DNA of 64,000 bases from Lachnospiraceae bacterium (GTDB taxonomy: Bacteria > Bacillota > Clostridia > Lachnospirales > Lachnospiraceae): positions 27,478 through 91,477 of the forward strand of contig JAFZNO010000047.1 in the NCBI GenBank assembly GCA_017552985.1, in the 5' to 3' direction. The notes below the pieces were generated by a model, which did not search any database, was not told where the DNA came from, and was given only the letters and a program-made list of their open reading frames with translations. The translations under genes and the position numbers were made by a program. Of the stretch, positions 34,901 to 43,061 are shown piece after piece; position 1 is the stretch's first letter; the number at the start of each line of letters is the position of its first letter.

Positions 34901-36058
34901 TCGGCGCTGGGCGGAAGCGGCATTTCCATCCAGGTGCGCGGACGTGACCTGGATACCCTGCGCACCATCGCCAGGGACGTGGCAGCCATCGTGAGGGAGA
35001 CGGAAGGAACCACGGAGGTTTCGGACGGACTTGCGGAATCCGGAACGGAGCTCCGGATTCACGTAAAGAAGGAAGAGGCTGTGAAATATGGTCTCACCGT
35101 GGCACAGGTGTTCTCGCAGGTGATGGAGAAGGTGGCGGCTGCCAACGCATCCACCGTGCTTTCCGGAAATGACCAGGATTACAGCGTATACGTAAAGAAT
35201 GACAGCGATGAGGAACTGACCAGACAGCTGCTCAAGGAGATCGAGGTGACCGGAACTGGCGAAAACCAGGCACCCGTAAAGGTGAAGCTCTCGGAGATCG
35301 CCGACTTTGAGGATGAGAAATCCCTGGATTCCATCAGCAGAATCGATCAGTCCAGATACATATCCGTTACCGCGCAGATTGCAGACGGTTACAATATTGG
35401 TAAGGTTTCGACGGTGCTTGAGGACCAGTTGAAGGATTATCCTATGCCGGAGGGATACCGCCTGGTATATTCCGGTGAGAACGAGACCATCAATGACGCA
35501 TTGGAGCAGCTCCTTTTGATGCTTCTTTTGGCGGTTGTGTTCATGTACCTGATCATGGTGGCACAGTTCCAGTCCCTTTTGTCACCGTTCATCATCATGT
35601 TTACGATCCCGCTGGCATTTACGGGTGGCTTCTTCGGACTGTACTTTAGCAACAGTGAGATCAGCGTAGTCGCAATGATTGGTTTCGTCATGTTGTCCGG
35701 CATTATCGTGAATAACGGCATTGTGCTGATCGATTACATGAACCAGCTCAGGGATGAGGGCATGGATCGCAAGACCGCCATTCTGACCGCAGGAAAGACG
35801 AGACTCCGTCCCGTTTTGATGACGGCACTGACGACGATCCTCGCATTGTCTACCATGGTATTTTCCAACGACATGGGATCTGCAATGGGCAAACCCATGG
35901 CCATCGTTACCATCGGCGGACTGCTCTACGGAACCGTGCTTACCCTGGTGGTGATTCCTTGCGTATATGACATATTTACGCGGGGCCGCGACAGGAAGAA
36001 GGAGAAGGCGGAAAAGCAGGAAAAGGCAGTGGAATCCGTTGTATTCACGGAAGAATAA
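31922..36058 (+). CDS. RND-family efflux transporter with large coiled-coil insertion
   Basis: This 1378-residue protein is an AcrB/SwrC-type RND permease, which uses the proton gradient to export substrates. N-terminal TM1 is followed by TTTDLLPNISLPYVIVVTTYPGASPETVE (about residues 29-57). The central membrane bundle includes NILFGGGLAILILLIFLRDLRPTMVVAFSIPISL and ALGIGMLVDNSIVVIENIYRMRGEG, and the second bundle GFVMLSGIIVNNGIVLIDYMNQLRDEGMDRKTA. Family members are about 1000-1060 residues. Here about 330 extra residues (about 200-550) are inserted in the first extracytoplasmic domain: repeats of the type DGKQGLLDGQKQLEEG, a Gly/Glu-rich linker and a second coiled coil. No adaptor or outer-membrane gene is adjacent, as expected for a Gram-positive cell. 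GGAGG is 9 nt before the ATG. Confidence 0.92.
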   Translation: MSGFSVRKPYTVLVGVILAIVLGVVSFTKTTTDLLPNISLPYVIVVTTYPGASPETVETVVTQPVEAGMATVSNIESIQSVSSDSYSMVILEFAQSTNMDSISLEIREKLDQIKGYWDDSVGNPMIMKLNPNMLPVMIAAIGVDGMDDAQISSYVEDELMPELESLEGVASASATGLLEKSVHVMIRQEKVDQVNEKIRAAIDKKMEDAAKELADGRQKIEDGQKELDDGKQGILDGKQGLLDGQKQLEEGKQQLAEKQEETLKQLAATKSMLSTAKTQLEATKVTMTLAKGVIDPLMVQLNDLEKRLNTFRENMEKLRDQVQNPDNGNSEPGTEEGGEEESGEGTGEGTGESGTGEASGEGQQEEKPAEEPDEEQQIREALKALREQILQSQFLKDAAEQVPALKDALTRLEQMNPDEDPVTLLGVLKNTIQTLQNTIESTSKMLDVNLATVNQGLEAVEKGELTAAIEFANASAGISLGEYKMELGKSQLDAAEEQLKSGQEQLDQALEKIEEGEKQLQEARESAYEQADVKNVLTVATVEGLLKAQNFSMPAGYVTEEGVSYLIRVGDKPRSAEELQAMPLIDLHMEGLEAITLGDVADVFYADNSDSIYTNVNGSAGVMLSLQKQTGYSTGDVSDKLKERFDKLMKEDSNLHVITLMDQGIYIDMVMDSIIKNILFGGGLAILILLIFLRDLRPTMVVAFSIPISLVTAIVCMYFSGVTLNVISLSGLALGIGMLVDNSIVVIENIYRMRGEGASMKDAAIQGAKEVAGAIMASTLTTVCVFLPIVFTEGITRQLFVDMGLTIAFSLFASLAVALTVVPAMASKMLTGSSLKKETKFFEWIIKGYGKLLAGALKVKPLVFLLVIGLLALSGYAAYSKGTAFMPAMDSPQMTVNVTLDDSAKLSETAELTDQIVDMLLAMEDVTDAGAMTSSSNSILGMLGGSGAENASTIYVVTKEDKKYTNDELAAQILQMTEDLPAKISVETSSMDMSALGGSGISIQVRGRDLDTLRTIARDVAAIVRETEGTTEVSDGLAESGTELRIHVKKEEAVKYGLTVAQVFSQVMEKVAAANASTVLSGNDQDYSVYVKNDSDEELTRQLLKEIEVTGTGENQAPVKVKLSEIADFEDEKSLDSISRIDQSRYISVTAQIADGYNIGKVSTVLEDQLKDYPMPEGYRLVYSGENETINDALEQLLLMLLLAVVFMYLIMVAQFQSLLSPFIIMFTIPLAFTGGFFGLYFSNSEISVVAMIGFVMLSGIIVNNGIVLIDYMNQLRDEGMDRKTAILTAGKTRLRPVLMTALTTILALSTMVFSNDMGSAMGKPMAIVTIGGLLYGTVLTLVVIPCVYDIFTRGRDRKKEKAEKQEKAVESVVFTEE

Positions 36059-36087
36059 AAAATAAATCGAAAAAGTAAATTTTCATA

Positions 36088-36116
36088 TTGACAGAATCGA
36101 AAACATTTGTTAAGAT
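36088..36116 (+). promoter_or_regulatory. Promoter of tRNA-Thr
   Basis: TTGACA (36088-36093) and TAAGAT (36111-36116), spacer 17 bases, 33 bases before the tRNA. Confidence 0.8.
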
Positions 36117-36148
36117 GGTACACGGTGATTGCGAAAGCAAGTCCTAAT

Positions 36149-36221
36149 GCTGCTGTGGCTCAGTCGGTAGAGCGTCACATTGGTAATGTGGAGGTCACCG
36201 GTTCGATTCCGGTCAGCAGCT
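36149..36221 (+). tRNA. tRNA-Thr (GGU)
   Basis: The 73-nt cloverleaf has acceptor GCTGCTG with CAGCAGC, D-arm GGCTCAGTCGGTAGAGC, anticodon loop TTGGTAA (anticodon GGT), T-arm CCGGTTCGATTCCGG and discriminator T. CCA is not encoded. Confidence 0.95.
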
Positions 36222-36234
36222 CACTTAAGAGAGA

Positions 36235-36270
36235 GAGTCATGAGACATTTTTGTCCCATGACTCTTTTTT
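36235..36270 (+). terminator. Intrinsic terminator after tRNA-Thr
   Basis: A stem of GAGTCATG-A-GAC (36235-36246) with GTC-C-CATGACTC (36253-36264), followed by six T. Confidence 0.9.
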
Positions 36271-36287
36271 CACGCAAAAAAATCCTG

Positions 36288-36315
36288 TTGCTAACTTTAC
36301 CCTAATTGATATAAT
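36288..36315 (+). promoter_or_regulatory. Promoter of the sugar-sensing operon
   Basis: TTGCTA (36288-36293) and TATAAT (36310-36315), spacer 16 bases. The predicted start near 36322 excludes the in-frame ATG at 36314 as the translation start of the next gene. Confidence 0.75.
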
Positions 36316-36349
36316 GGATTTAGCAACGTTTTGCTTATGGAGTAAGGAC

Positions 36350-37360
36350 ATGAGAGGAAGAAAGAGGTATTTGGGAATTTCCGTTTTTACGGGAATTTTC
36401 TTCCTGCTGACGCTGGGAATCGGACTTGCTTTTTTTTATAATGCCCGCGAATTACAGCAGGAACAGGAAAAATTATATAAAGCACGCTATGCGATGATCG
36501 TTGAAGATAGAAAAACGCCGTTTTGGCAGTCAGCGTACGAAGGAGCAAGACAGGAAGGCGCAAACAGGGACATCCTTGTGGAGCTTGCCGGAACGGAGCT
36601 TTCCAAGGACTATTCCGTGGCAGATCTCATGCGGATCGCCATTTATTCAAAAGTGGACGGCATCATCCTCGAAGCGGATGAAAGCCGTGAGATGACTGCC
36701 CTCATCAATGAGGCCGTTGCCCAGGGGATCAACGTGGTGACGATCTACAGCGACAACGCACAGAGTGACAGATGCAGCTTTGTCGGCGTTGGCGGCTACA
36801 AGCTGGGACAGGAATACGGCCGCGAGGTATTAAAATGCGCGGTGGAAGGGGAGACCCTGAAGGTTGCCGTTTTGGTGAGCTCCACGGCGAATGACACGGG
36901 GCAGAACATTCTGTATTCCGGCATTCAGGATACGGTGGACAGGCGTGAAAACAAGGACGCACAGATTGAACTCGCCTTGGTCCAGGTCGACAATACGAAC
37001 GCCTTTTCCGTGGAAGAGTCCATCCGTGACCTGTTTATGGAGGAAGAGCTTCCGGACGTGATCGTGTGTCTGGACGAACTGAATACAACTTGTACCTATC
37101 AGGCAGTGGTTGATTACAACAAGGTTGGATTGGTAAAGATCCTTGGGTATTATGAGTCGGATACCATATTAAAGGCGATCGAGCGTAAGGTAATCGGAGC
37201 CACGCTGACCGTCAACACGGAACAAATGGGAAGGTATTGCGTGAAGGCACTGACGGAGTATCGTGAGATTGGGACGACCAGTCAGTACAGCACCGTTGAC
37301 GTGAAAATGATCGATAACAGCAACGTGTCGCAATACGTGGTGGATGCCCATGCAAAGTAG
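36350..37360 (+). CDS. Membrane-anchored sugar-binding protein (periplasmic-binding-protein fold) linked to a two-component system
   Basis: The 336-residue protein begins with a basic segment and one long hydrophobic helix (YLGISVFTGIFFLLTLGIGLAFFY, residues 7-30) without a lipobox. It is therefore probably anchored by an uncleaved signal helix and faces outward. The remainder has the type I periplasmic-binding-protein (LacI/RbsB-like) fold: AYEGARQEGAN, IAIYSKVDGIILEADES, GINVVTIYSDNA, CSFVGVGGYKLGQEYGRE, VAVLVSSTANDTGQN, DVIVCLDELNT and GYYESDTILKAIERKVIGATLTVN. It overlaps the histidine kinase gene. Likely role: ligand-binding partner of the kinase, as in other Clostridia where such a protein precedes a YesMN-type pair (inference). 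Confidence 0.85.
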   Translation: MRGRKRYLGISVFTGIFFLLTLGIGLAFFYNARELQQEQEKLYKARYAMIVEDRKTPFWQSAYEGARQEGANRDILVELAGTELSKDYSVADLMRIAIYSKVDGIILEADESREMTALINEAVAQGINVVTIYSDNAQSDRCSFVGVGGYKLGQEYGREVLKCAVEGETLKVAVLVSSTANDTGQNILYSGIQDTVDRRENKDAQIELALVQVDNTNAFSVEESIRDLFMEEELPDVIVCLDELNTTCTYQAVVDYNKVGLVKILGYYESDTILKAIERKVIGATLTVNTEQMGRYCVKALTEYREIGTTSQYSTVDVKMIDNSNVSQYVVDAHAK

Positions 37361-38816
37361 AATACAAAACCTTTCCGTACAGGGAAAGATCACCTGGATC
37401 CTGGTCACCGCGAATCTGTTGATCTTTATTACGATCCTCCTGTTGTTTGGAGGCATCAATCAGATTTCCGACCGCATTGACGCGGTGTACCGGGAGAATC
37501 TAAAACTGAATGAACTGTCTTCGGCGCTTCTTGGCGTACAGGACAGCATGGAAGCTTATCTAAGCGCAAGAACGTCTGACTCGCTGGAAGAGTTTTTCCG
37601 GAATGAGCAGATCTTTTCCACCATGATCCAGGAGCAGGAGCAACAGGTTACGGGAACGGCCTTTGGATACATGGAAAAGAGCATCTATGAGATGTCCGGG
37701 ACGTACGTGGAGCTGGTGGACCAGACGATCGAGGCAAAGCGCGGAAGAAACGTGGAAAAATACCGCATCCGCTATGAGAACGCAACGCAGGTGTATGATT
37801 ACATCCAGTCCCATATCGAGAGTCTGAACCAGAAGCGTTTTGAAGAGAACTCCAAGACCTACAGCGTCGTGCTTGAGCGGTTCCGTACGTTTGAGACTGC
37901 AGGAAGCTGGCTCATGACGTTTGTGCTTGTGGGTAACATCTTTATCATCGTAAAGCTGATCGGAACGATCATCAGCCCGCTAAAACAGCTTGCGGGATTT
38001 GCGGATCAGGTTTCCGCAGGTAACTTTGACATCGAGATCACGCCTACGGAAAGCAAGGATGAGATCGGCGTCGTTACAAGGGCCTTCCAGAAGATGGTGG
38101 TGAGCATCCGGCAATACATTGAGAAGCTTAGACAGAGCATGGAGGTCGAGCAGGAGCTGAAGGAGAAAGAGCTCCTGATGGAGACCCACTTAAAGGATGC
38201 CAAGCTCAAGTACCTTCAGGCGCAGATCAACCCACACTTTCTGTTTAACACGCTGAACGCCGCCGCGCAGTTATCCATGCTGGAGGAGGCGGACAGAACC
38301 TATGATTACCTGCAGAACGTGGCGAATTTCTTCCGCTATAACGTGAAAAACGCGGACGAGATCGTGACCCTCGGGCAGGAATTGGACCTGATCGATTATT
38401 ACATTTACATCCTGAACGTGCGCTTCTCGGGAGACATTCATTACGAGAAGCAGGCGGATGAGAAATACCTTATGATGAACATGCCCGGCATGATCCTGCA
38501 GCCCATCGTGGAAAACTGCGTGCGCCACGGGATTCATGAGATGGAAGGCGATGGCAAGATCTGGCTGACCGTCGGTGAAAAGAATGGCAGGGTTTACGTC
38601 TCCATCAGGGATAACGGCGTCGGCATGAGCCAGGACGTCATCCGGAAGGTGCTTGACGGAGAATGGCGCCCGGATGAGAACGTGACGAACTCTAACGGCG
38701 TCGGCATGGACAACGTTATTGCAAGGCTAAGGCTGTATCACAAGAGGGATGACGTGATGGAGATCCACAGCGCCGGGGAGAATCTGGGCACGGAATTTAT
38801 TGTTTACGTTCAATAG
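37350..38816 (+). CDS. Sensor histidine kinase, YesM type
   Basis: The 488-residue membrane kinase has TM1 (ITWILVTANLLIFITILLLFGG), an extracytoplasmic helical domain (about 40-185), TM2 (GSWLMTFVLVGNIFIIVKLIG), a HAMP linker (ISPLKQLAGFADQVSAGNFDIEI), the His_kinase segment LKYLQAQINPHFLFNTLNAA with phosphoacceptor His at about 296, and the ATPase domain (LQPIVENCVRHGI; VSIRDNGVGMS; GVGMDNVIARLRLYH). ATG at 37344 is in frame; 37350 is better spaced from GTGGTGG. It overlaps the preceding binding protein by 11 nt and precedes its response regulator by 12 nt. Confidence 0.93.
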   Translation: MQSRIQNLSVQGKITWILVTANLLIFITILLLFGGINQISDRIDAVYRENLKLNELSSALLGVQDSMEAYLSARTSDSLEEFFRNEQIFSTMIQEQEQQVTGTAFGYMEKSIYEMSGTYVELVDQTIEAKRGRNVEKYRIRYENATQVYDYIQSHIESLNQKRFEENSKTYSVVLERFRTFETAGSWLMTFVLVGNIFIIVKLIGTIISPLKQLAGFADQVSAGNFDIEITPTESKDEIGVVTRAFQKMVVSIRQYIEKLRQSMEVEQELKEKELLMETHLKDAKLKYLQAQINPHFLFNTLNAAAQLSMLEEADRTYDYLQNVANFFRYNVKNADEIVTLGQELDLIDYYIYILNVRFSGDIHYEKQADEKYLMMNMPGMILQPIVENCVRHGIHEMEGDGKIWLTVGEKNGRVYVSIRDNGVGMSQDVIRKVLDGEWRPDENVTNSNGVGMDNVIARLRLYHKRDDVMEIHSAGENLGTEFIVYVQ

Positions 38817-38828
38817 GGAGTATGACGC

Positions 38829-40424
38829 ATGTACAAAATTATGTTGGCTGACGATGAGGGAATCGTGATCGATTCCCTGAAGTACGTCATCGATAAGGAA
38901 TTTGGCAAGGAATGTGAAGTTGCATTCGCCAAGACGGGAAGAAAGGTGATCGAGCTTGCGGAGGCCTTTCGTCCGGACATTGCCATCGTGGACATTCAGA
39001 TGCCAGGCATCAACGGAATCGAAGCGATGAAGGAAATACGCCGTACCAACGACAAAGTGATCTTCATCGTGATGAGCGCTTATGATAAATTTGACTATGC
39101 CCAGGAAGCAATGAAGGTGGGCGTGCTTGAGTATATCATGAAGCCCATGGACAAGAACAAGATCATCGCAACCCTTAGGAAAGCCATGGAGATCGTGGAC
39201 CGTGAGAGAAGGAGAAGGAGCGATGACCTGAAGATCCGCGAGAAGTTAGAGACGGTGGTTCCCATCATCGAGAGCGGCCTGATCTACAACCTGTTGTTCC
39301 AGAAAATGGACGGCGAGGCGGTGGAGAATTACAAGACGCTGCTTGGCTTGGAGCAGGATCACTTTTACATGCTGGCCATGGTCTTTGGGGATGACCAGGA
39401 GGGAAATCACTTGACCAACATGGTGGGCAGCAGCGTAAAGATGCAAAAGTTCTATCGCGACGTCAGGGAGTACGTGAAAGAGGAATTCCCCTGCGTGATG
39501 GGGAATGCCATGGCGAACAAGATCGCGGTGCTGGTCCCTTACGCGCAGACGGAGATGGATTACAACGAAAGGATTTTCCTGATCGAGCGTGCCAGGGAGT
39601 TGGTGCGCCGCATGCGGGGACGCGTTGACATTCGTTTCCGCATTGGCATTGGAGGCGTCGGGACCCTTGACGAGATGGCGAGATCCTATGAGGATGCGCT
39701 TCGCGCGCTGTCCCTTGATGAGGGAAGCGTCGTGCACGCGGACGACATGCAGCTTCACGGAACCTATGATGAAGATTATCCCGTGGAACTGGAAAAACAG
39801 CTCTTTGACCGCATGGAACAGGGAGATCTGAACGGAGCCATCACGGCGGCAAGGAATTTCTTCTCCTGGATGAAGGAGAGCAATTCTTCGGATCTCATGG
39901 ACATCCGGTTAAAGATCTTGGAGTTTGTGTTGCTGGCGGAAAAGCTTGCCTTCTCCAAGGGCGGCAGGGTGTATCATTTCAACGACAGGAAGGATTACCT
40001 GCCGGAGATCATGGGAAGCAGCGATCTTTCAGAGCTTCAGACGTGGTTCCTGAACAAGATCACGGACGCCTGCCAGCTGATCATTGGCAATCAGCAGGAG
40101 AAGGCTCAGGGAACCATCGATCAGGCCGTGCAATACATCAAGACGCATTATCAGAAGGACATTTCACTTGTGGACGTCTCGAGACAGGTAGACGTGAGTC
40201 CTTATTACTTTAGCAAGATCTTTAAGGATTCTACGGGAGAAAACTTCATTGACTACCTGACGAACCTTAGGATGGAAAAGGCGAAGGCGCTTTTGAAGGA
40301 GACGGATTCCTCCATCAAGGAGATCTGCGTGCAGGTGGGATATTCCGAGCCGAATTACTTCAGCCGTACTTTTAAGAAGAACGTGGGAGTGACGCCGACG
40401 GAGTACAAGGAAGGGATCCGATAG
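38829..40424 (+). CDS. AraC-type response regulator, YesN type
   Basis: The 531-residue regulator has a receiver domain (MLADDEGIVIDSL; phosphoacceptor Asp55 in IVDIQMPGINGIEAM; IVMSAYDKFDYAQEAMKVGVLEYIMKPMD), a long central domain of unknown ligand (about 125-425) and a C-terminal AraC double helix-turn-helix (QYIKTHYQKDISLVDVSRQVDVSPYYFSKIFK and SIKEICVQVGYSEPNYFSRTFKKNVGVTPTEYKE). It is paired with the kinase upstream. Expected target: the binding-protein and ABC-transporter genes just downstream (inference from order). Confidence 0.94.
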   Translation: MYKIMLADDEGIVIDSLKYVIDKEFGKECEVAFAKTGRKVIELAEAFRPDIAIVDIQMPGINGIEAMKEIRRTNDKVIFIVMSAYDKFDYAQEAMKVGVLEYIMKPMDKNKIIATLRKAMEIVDRERRRRSDDLKIREKLETVVPIIESGLIYNLLFQKMDGEAVENYKTLLGLEQDHFYMLAMVFGDDQEGNHLTNMVGSSVKMQKFYRDVREYVKEEFPCVMGNAMANKIAVLVPYAQTEMDYNERIFLIERARELVRRMRGRVDIRFRIGIGGVGTLDEMARSYEDALRALSLDEGSVVHADDMQLHGTYDEDYPVELEKQLFDRMEQGDLNGAITAARNFFSWMKESNSSDLMDIRLKILEFVLLAEKLAFSKGGRVYHFNDRKDYLPEIMGSSDLSELQTWFLNKITDACQLIIGNQQEKAQGTIDQAVQYIKTHYQKDISLVDVSRQVDVSPYYFSKIFKDSTGENFIDYLTNLRMEKAKALLKETDSSIKEICVQVGYSEPNYFSRTFKKNVGVTPTEYKEGIR

Positions 40425-40464
40425 GGGTCTGCGGTGGTTTTAGAGGGGGAAAGGGAGTTTCGTT

Positions 40465-41577
40465 ATGTGGAAGGTTTGGAAGCAAAAAAGAAAGGGCATA
40501 TACAGGAAGATCGCGGGACTGTGTCTCATGGCGGGCGCGTTATGTCTTCTGGGGGCTTGCAAGGGTGTGGAAAAGAAAAGCGCCGGCGCCGCGGATCAGG
40601 CGGACAAGCCCATACGCATAGGCATGTCCTTTGACTCCTTCGTCATTGAGAGATGGCAGAGGGACAGGGACGTCTTCGTGTCCGTTGCCAAAGAATTGGG
40701 CGCTGAAGTGAACGTGCAGAGCGCAAACGGAGAGATCGAGCAGCAGGAAAAGCAGATCCAGTACTTTATCGATCAGGGAATGGACGTCATCGTCATCATC
40801 TGCATTGATTCCCAGTCGCTGAAGGAGAGCGTCAAGAAGGCGAAGGCGGCGGGAATCAAGGTCATCGCCTATGACAGACTCATCATGAACGCCGACGTGG
40901 ATCTCTACATTTCCTTCGACAATGAGATGGTTGGAACGATGATGGGGCAGGCGCTCATAAATAACGGACTGGCGGGAAAGAAGGTGTTGATGCTGGGAGG
41001 CCCGCTGCAGGATAACAACGTACCGCTGGTGGAGAGTGCCTTCCGTTCCGTTATGGATGCCAACAACGTAGAGATCCTGGATTCCTTCCACGCGGAAGGA
41101 TGGAGGGCTGAGGAGGCGGCTGAATATATCTACCGTAATCCGAGAATGGCAGAGCAGGCAGACGCCGTAATGTGCGGAAATGACAATCTTGCCAGTTCCG
41201 TCGTGAGGGCGCTTGCGGAGAGCAGACTGGCGGGAACGATCCCGGTGACCGGTCAGGACGCTGACCTTGAGGCCTGCCAGAGAATCGTCGAGGGAACGCA
41301 GATCATGACGGTATATAAACCCGTGGAGCGCCTGGCAAAGCAGGCGGCGGAATGTGCGATCTATCTGGCAAAGGGTGAGAGCCTGTCGGATGCTTTGGGA
41401 CTGGAACAGGTGTCATCGATCGATGACGGATCGCATTACGTACCCTTTGTGAAACTGGCTCCGATCAGCGTGACGAAGGAAAACATTGACGAAGTGATCA
41501 TTGGCAGCGGATTCCACATGAAAGAGGACGTGTATCTGAACGTACCGGATGAGATGAAAAAGGATAAGAAGAAATAG
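40465..41577 (+). CDS. Sugar-binding lipoprotein, XylF/ChvE-like
   Basis: The 370-residue protein has a lipoprotein signal with a basic N-terminus and lipobox LLGAC (Cys32). The mature part is a type I periplasmic-binding fold of the xylose/multi-sugar subfamily: IRIGMSFDSFVIERWQRDRDVF, IDQGMDVIVIICIDSQSL, GIKVIAYDRLIMNADVDLYISFDNEMVGTMMG, AVMCGNDNLASSVVRAL, IPVTGQDADLEACQRI and IMTVYKPVERLAKQAAE. It resembles the ChvE-like protein encoded 175 nt downstream. AAGGGAG lies 9 nt before the ATG. It may serve sensing or feed the shared ABC transporter. Confidence 0.88.
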   Translation: MWKVWKQKRKGIYRKIAGLCLMAGALCLLGACKGVEKKSAGAADQADKPIRIGMSFDSFVIERWQRDRDVFVSVAKELGAEVNVQSANGEIEQQEKQIQYFIDQGMDVIVIICIDSQSLKESVKKAKAAGIKVIAYDRLIMNADVDLYISFDNEMVGTMMGQALINNGLAGKKVLMLGGPLQDNNVPLVESAFRSVMDANNVEILDSFHAEGWRAEEAAEYIYRNPRMAEQADAVMCGNDNLASSVVRALAESRLAGTIPVTGQDADLEACQRIVEGTQIMTVYKPVERLAKQAAECAIYLAKGESLSDALGLEQVSSIDDGSHYVPFVKLAPISVTKENIDEVIIGSGFHMKEDVYLNVPDEMKKDKKK

Positions 41578-41596
41578 AACAGCAAATAATTGCGAT

Positions 41597-41640
41597 AAAG
41601 ACCGTGTCGGCACAAAAAAGTGCTAGCACGGTCTTTTTTT
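41597..41640 (+). terminator. Intrinsic terminator after the sugar-binding lipoprotein gene
   Basis: A 10-bp stem AAAGACCGTG (41597-41606) and CACGGTCTTT (41627-41636), with an internal GCAC/GTGC hairpin and a T run. It separates the sensing genes from the ABC genes. Confidence 0.92.
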
Positions 41641-41667
41641 GGCGTTTTAAAAGCGTAAAAATATACA
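41639..41667 (+). promoter_or_regulatory. Candidate promoter of the chvE-mmsA-mmsB operon
   Basis: TTGGCG (41639-41644) and TATACA (41662-41667), spacer 17 bases, 84 bases before the start codon. The weak -35 fits activation by the upstream AraC-type regulator (inference). Confidence 0.5.
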
Positions 41668-41751
41668 GAAGGCCGTAAGATAATCCTATTTTATCCATGC
41701 TAATATTTAGTCGTCAACAAAAACAAAGCTTGCTTAGGGAGGTATAAGCAC

Positions 41752-42909
41752 ATGAAGAGAAAGTTATGTAGTATTCTGCTGGCGGGTGTCCTGGCATTAG
41801 GTACCCTGGCAGGATGTGGTTCCGCGACGGGTTCCACGGATGGTTCTACGAACGCTGGAAATGATTCCGGCAAGGTAAGTCAGGAAGCTGCTGCTTCTTC
41901 AGAGGCTGGCGGACAGGAAGCAACGACGAAGACTGGCAAGGTTGGCGTGGCAATGCCTACCAAGGATCTCCAGAGATGGAATCAGGACGGCGCCAACATG
42001 GAGAAGGAACTGAAGGCAGCTGGTTACGAAGTTGTTTTGGACTACGCTTCCAACGACATCGCAACGCAGGTTACCCAGATCGAGAACATGATCAACTCCG
42101 GATGTGACATCCTGGTTATCGCTTCCATCGACGGTGATTCCCTTGGAACCGTTCTGGATCAGGCGAAGGAGAAGAACATTCCCGTTATCGCTTACGACCG
42201 TCTGATCATGAACTCCGACGCAGTTACTTATTACGCAACGTTTGATAACTATATGGTTGGCACCAAGCAGGGCGAGTACATCAGAGACAGCCTGAAGCTT
42301 GACAGCACCTCTGGCCCTTACAACATCGAGCTGGTTACCGGTGACCCTGGTGACAACAACGCAAGATACTTCTTCGGCGGCGCAATGGACGTTCTTCAGC
42401 CTTACATCACTGCTGGTAAGCTGGTTGTTAAGTCCGGCCAGACCGAGTTCAAGGAAGTTGCTACCGCTAGCTGGGCAACTGAGAACGCACAGAGCAGAAT
42501 GGATGCAATCATTTCCGCATATTACGCAGACGGAACCCAGCTGGATGCAGTTCTTTGCTCCAACGACTCCACCGCACTTGGCGTTACCAACGCTCTGGAA
42601 GCTAACTATGTTGGAAGCTGGCCCATCATCACCGGTCAGGACTGTGACGTTGCTAACGTAAAGAACATGCTCAATGACAAGCAGTCCATGTCCATCTTCA
42701 AGGATACCAGAACTCTGGCATCCAAGGTTGTTGAAATGGTTGACGCCATCCTTAAGGGCGGCCAGGCACCCGTTAACGACACCGAGACCTACGACAATGG
42801 CGTGAAGGTTGTTCCTTCCTTCCTTTGCGAGCCGGTATTCGCAGATAAGAACAACTACAAGAAGATCCTTATCGAGTCCGGTTACTACAAGGAAGACGAG
42901 CTGAAGTAA
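41752..42909 (+). CDS. chvE: Multiple-monosaccharide ABC transporter substrate-binding lipoprotein (ChvE)
   Basis: The 385-residue lipoprotein has signal peptide MKRKLCSILLAGVLALGTLA and lipobox LAGC, a Ser/Thr/Gly-rich linker (about 25-65), and the ChvE-type binding domain: VGVAMPTKDLQRWNQDGANMEKEL, LVIASIDGDSLGTVLDQA, IPVIAYDRLIMNSDAVTYYATFDNYMVGTKQGEYI, ELVTGDPGDNNARYFFGGAMDVL, LCSNDSTALGVTNAL and ITGQDCDVANVKNM. It delivers sugars such as galactose, glucose or arabinose to the MmsAB transporter (family knowledge; actual sugars unknown). Its codon use looks strongly biased toward GTT/GCT/AAC-type codons, suggesting high expression. Two hairpins follow the stop. Confidence 0.94.
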   Translation: MKRKLCSILLAGVLALGTLAGCGSATGSTDGSTNAGNDSGKVSQEAAASSEAGGQEATTKTGKVGVAMPTKDLQRWNQDGANMEKELKAAGYEVVLDYASNDIATQVTQIENMINSGCDILVIASIDGDSLGTVLDQAKEKNIPVIAYDRLIMNSDAVTYYATFDNYMVGTKQGEYIRDSLKLDSTSGPYNIELVTGDPGDNNARYFFGGAMDVLQPYITAGKLVVKSGQTEFKEVATASWATENAQSRMDAIISAYYADGTQLDAVLCSNDSTALGVTNALEANYVGSWPIITGQDCDVANVKNMLNDKQSMSIFKDTRTLASKVVEMVDAILKGGQAPVNDTETYDNGVKVVPSFLCEPVFADKNNYKKILIESGYYKEDELK

Positions 42910-42919
42910 TACAACGTCT

Positions 42920-42981
42920 CATCATCTTGCCAAAACGATGATTGACACATAACAAGCTAGGCGGGCGGGTTTATCCCGCCT
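42920..42981 (+). promoter_or_regulatory. Intercistronic hairpins between chvE and mmsA
   Basis: Two inverted repeats lie in the 152-nt gap: ATCATC/GATGAT (42920-42941) and AGGCGGG/CCCGCCT (42959-42981). Neither has a T run. Such structures often protect the upstream binding-protein mRNA and lower expression of the downstream ABC genes (inference). Confidence 0.65.
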
Positions 42982-43061
42982 GCTGTCTGTAAAAACGCAG
43001 CGCATGGCGCGGAAATAATCATTTTAGAGTAAATGCTGGCGACCGGCAGGGAGGAAAGTAA

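Noticed and set aside
42959-42981. Terminator between chvE and mmsA
   Set aside because: The hairpin is not followed by a T run and mmsA-mmsB clearly need transcription from upstream, so an mRNA-stabilising role is more likely.
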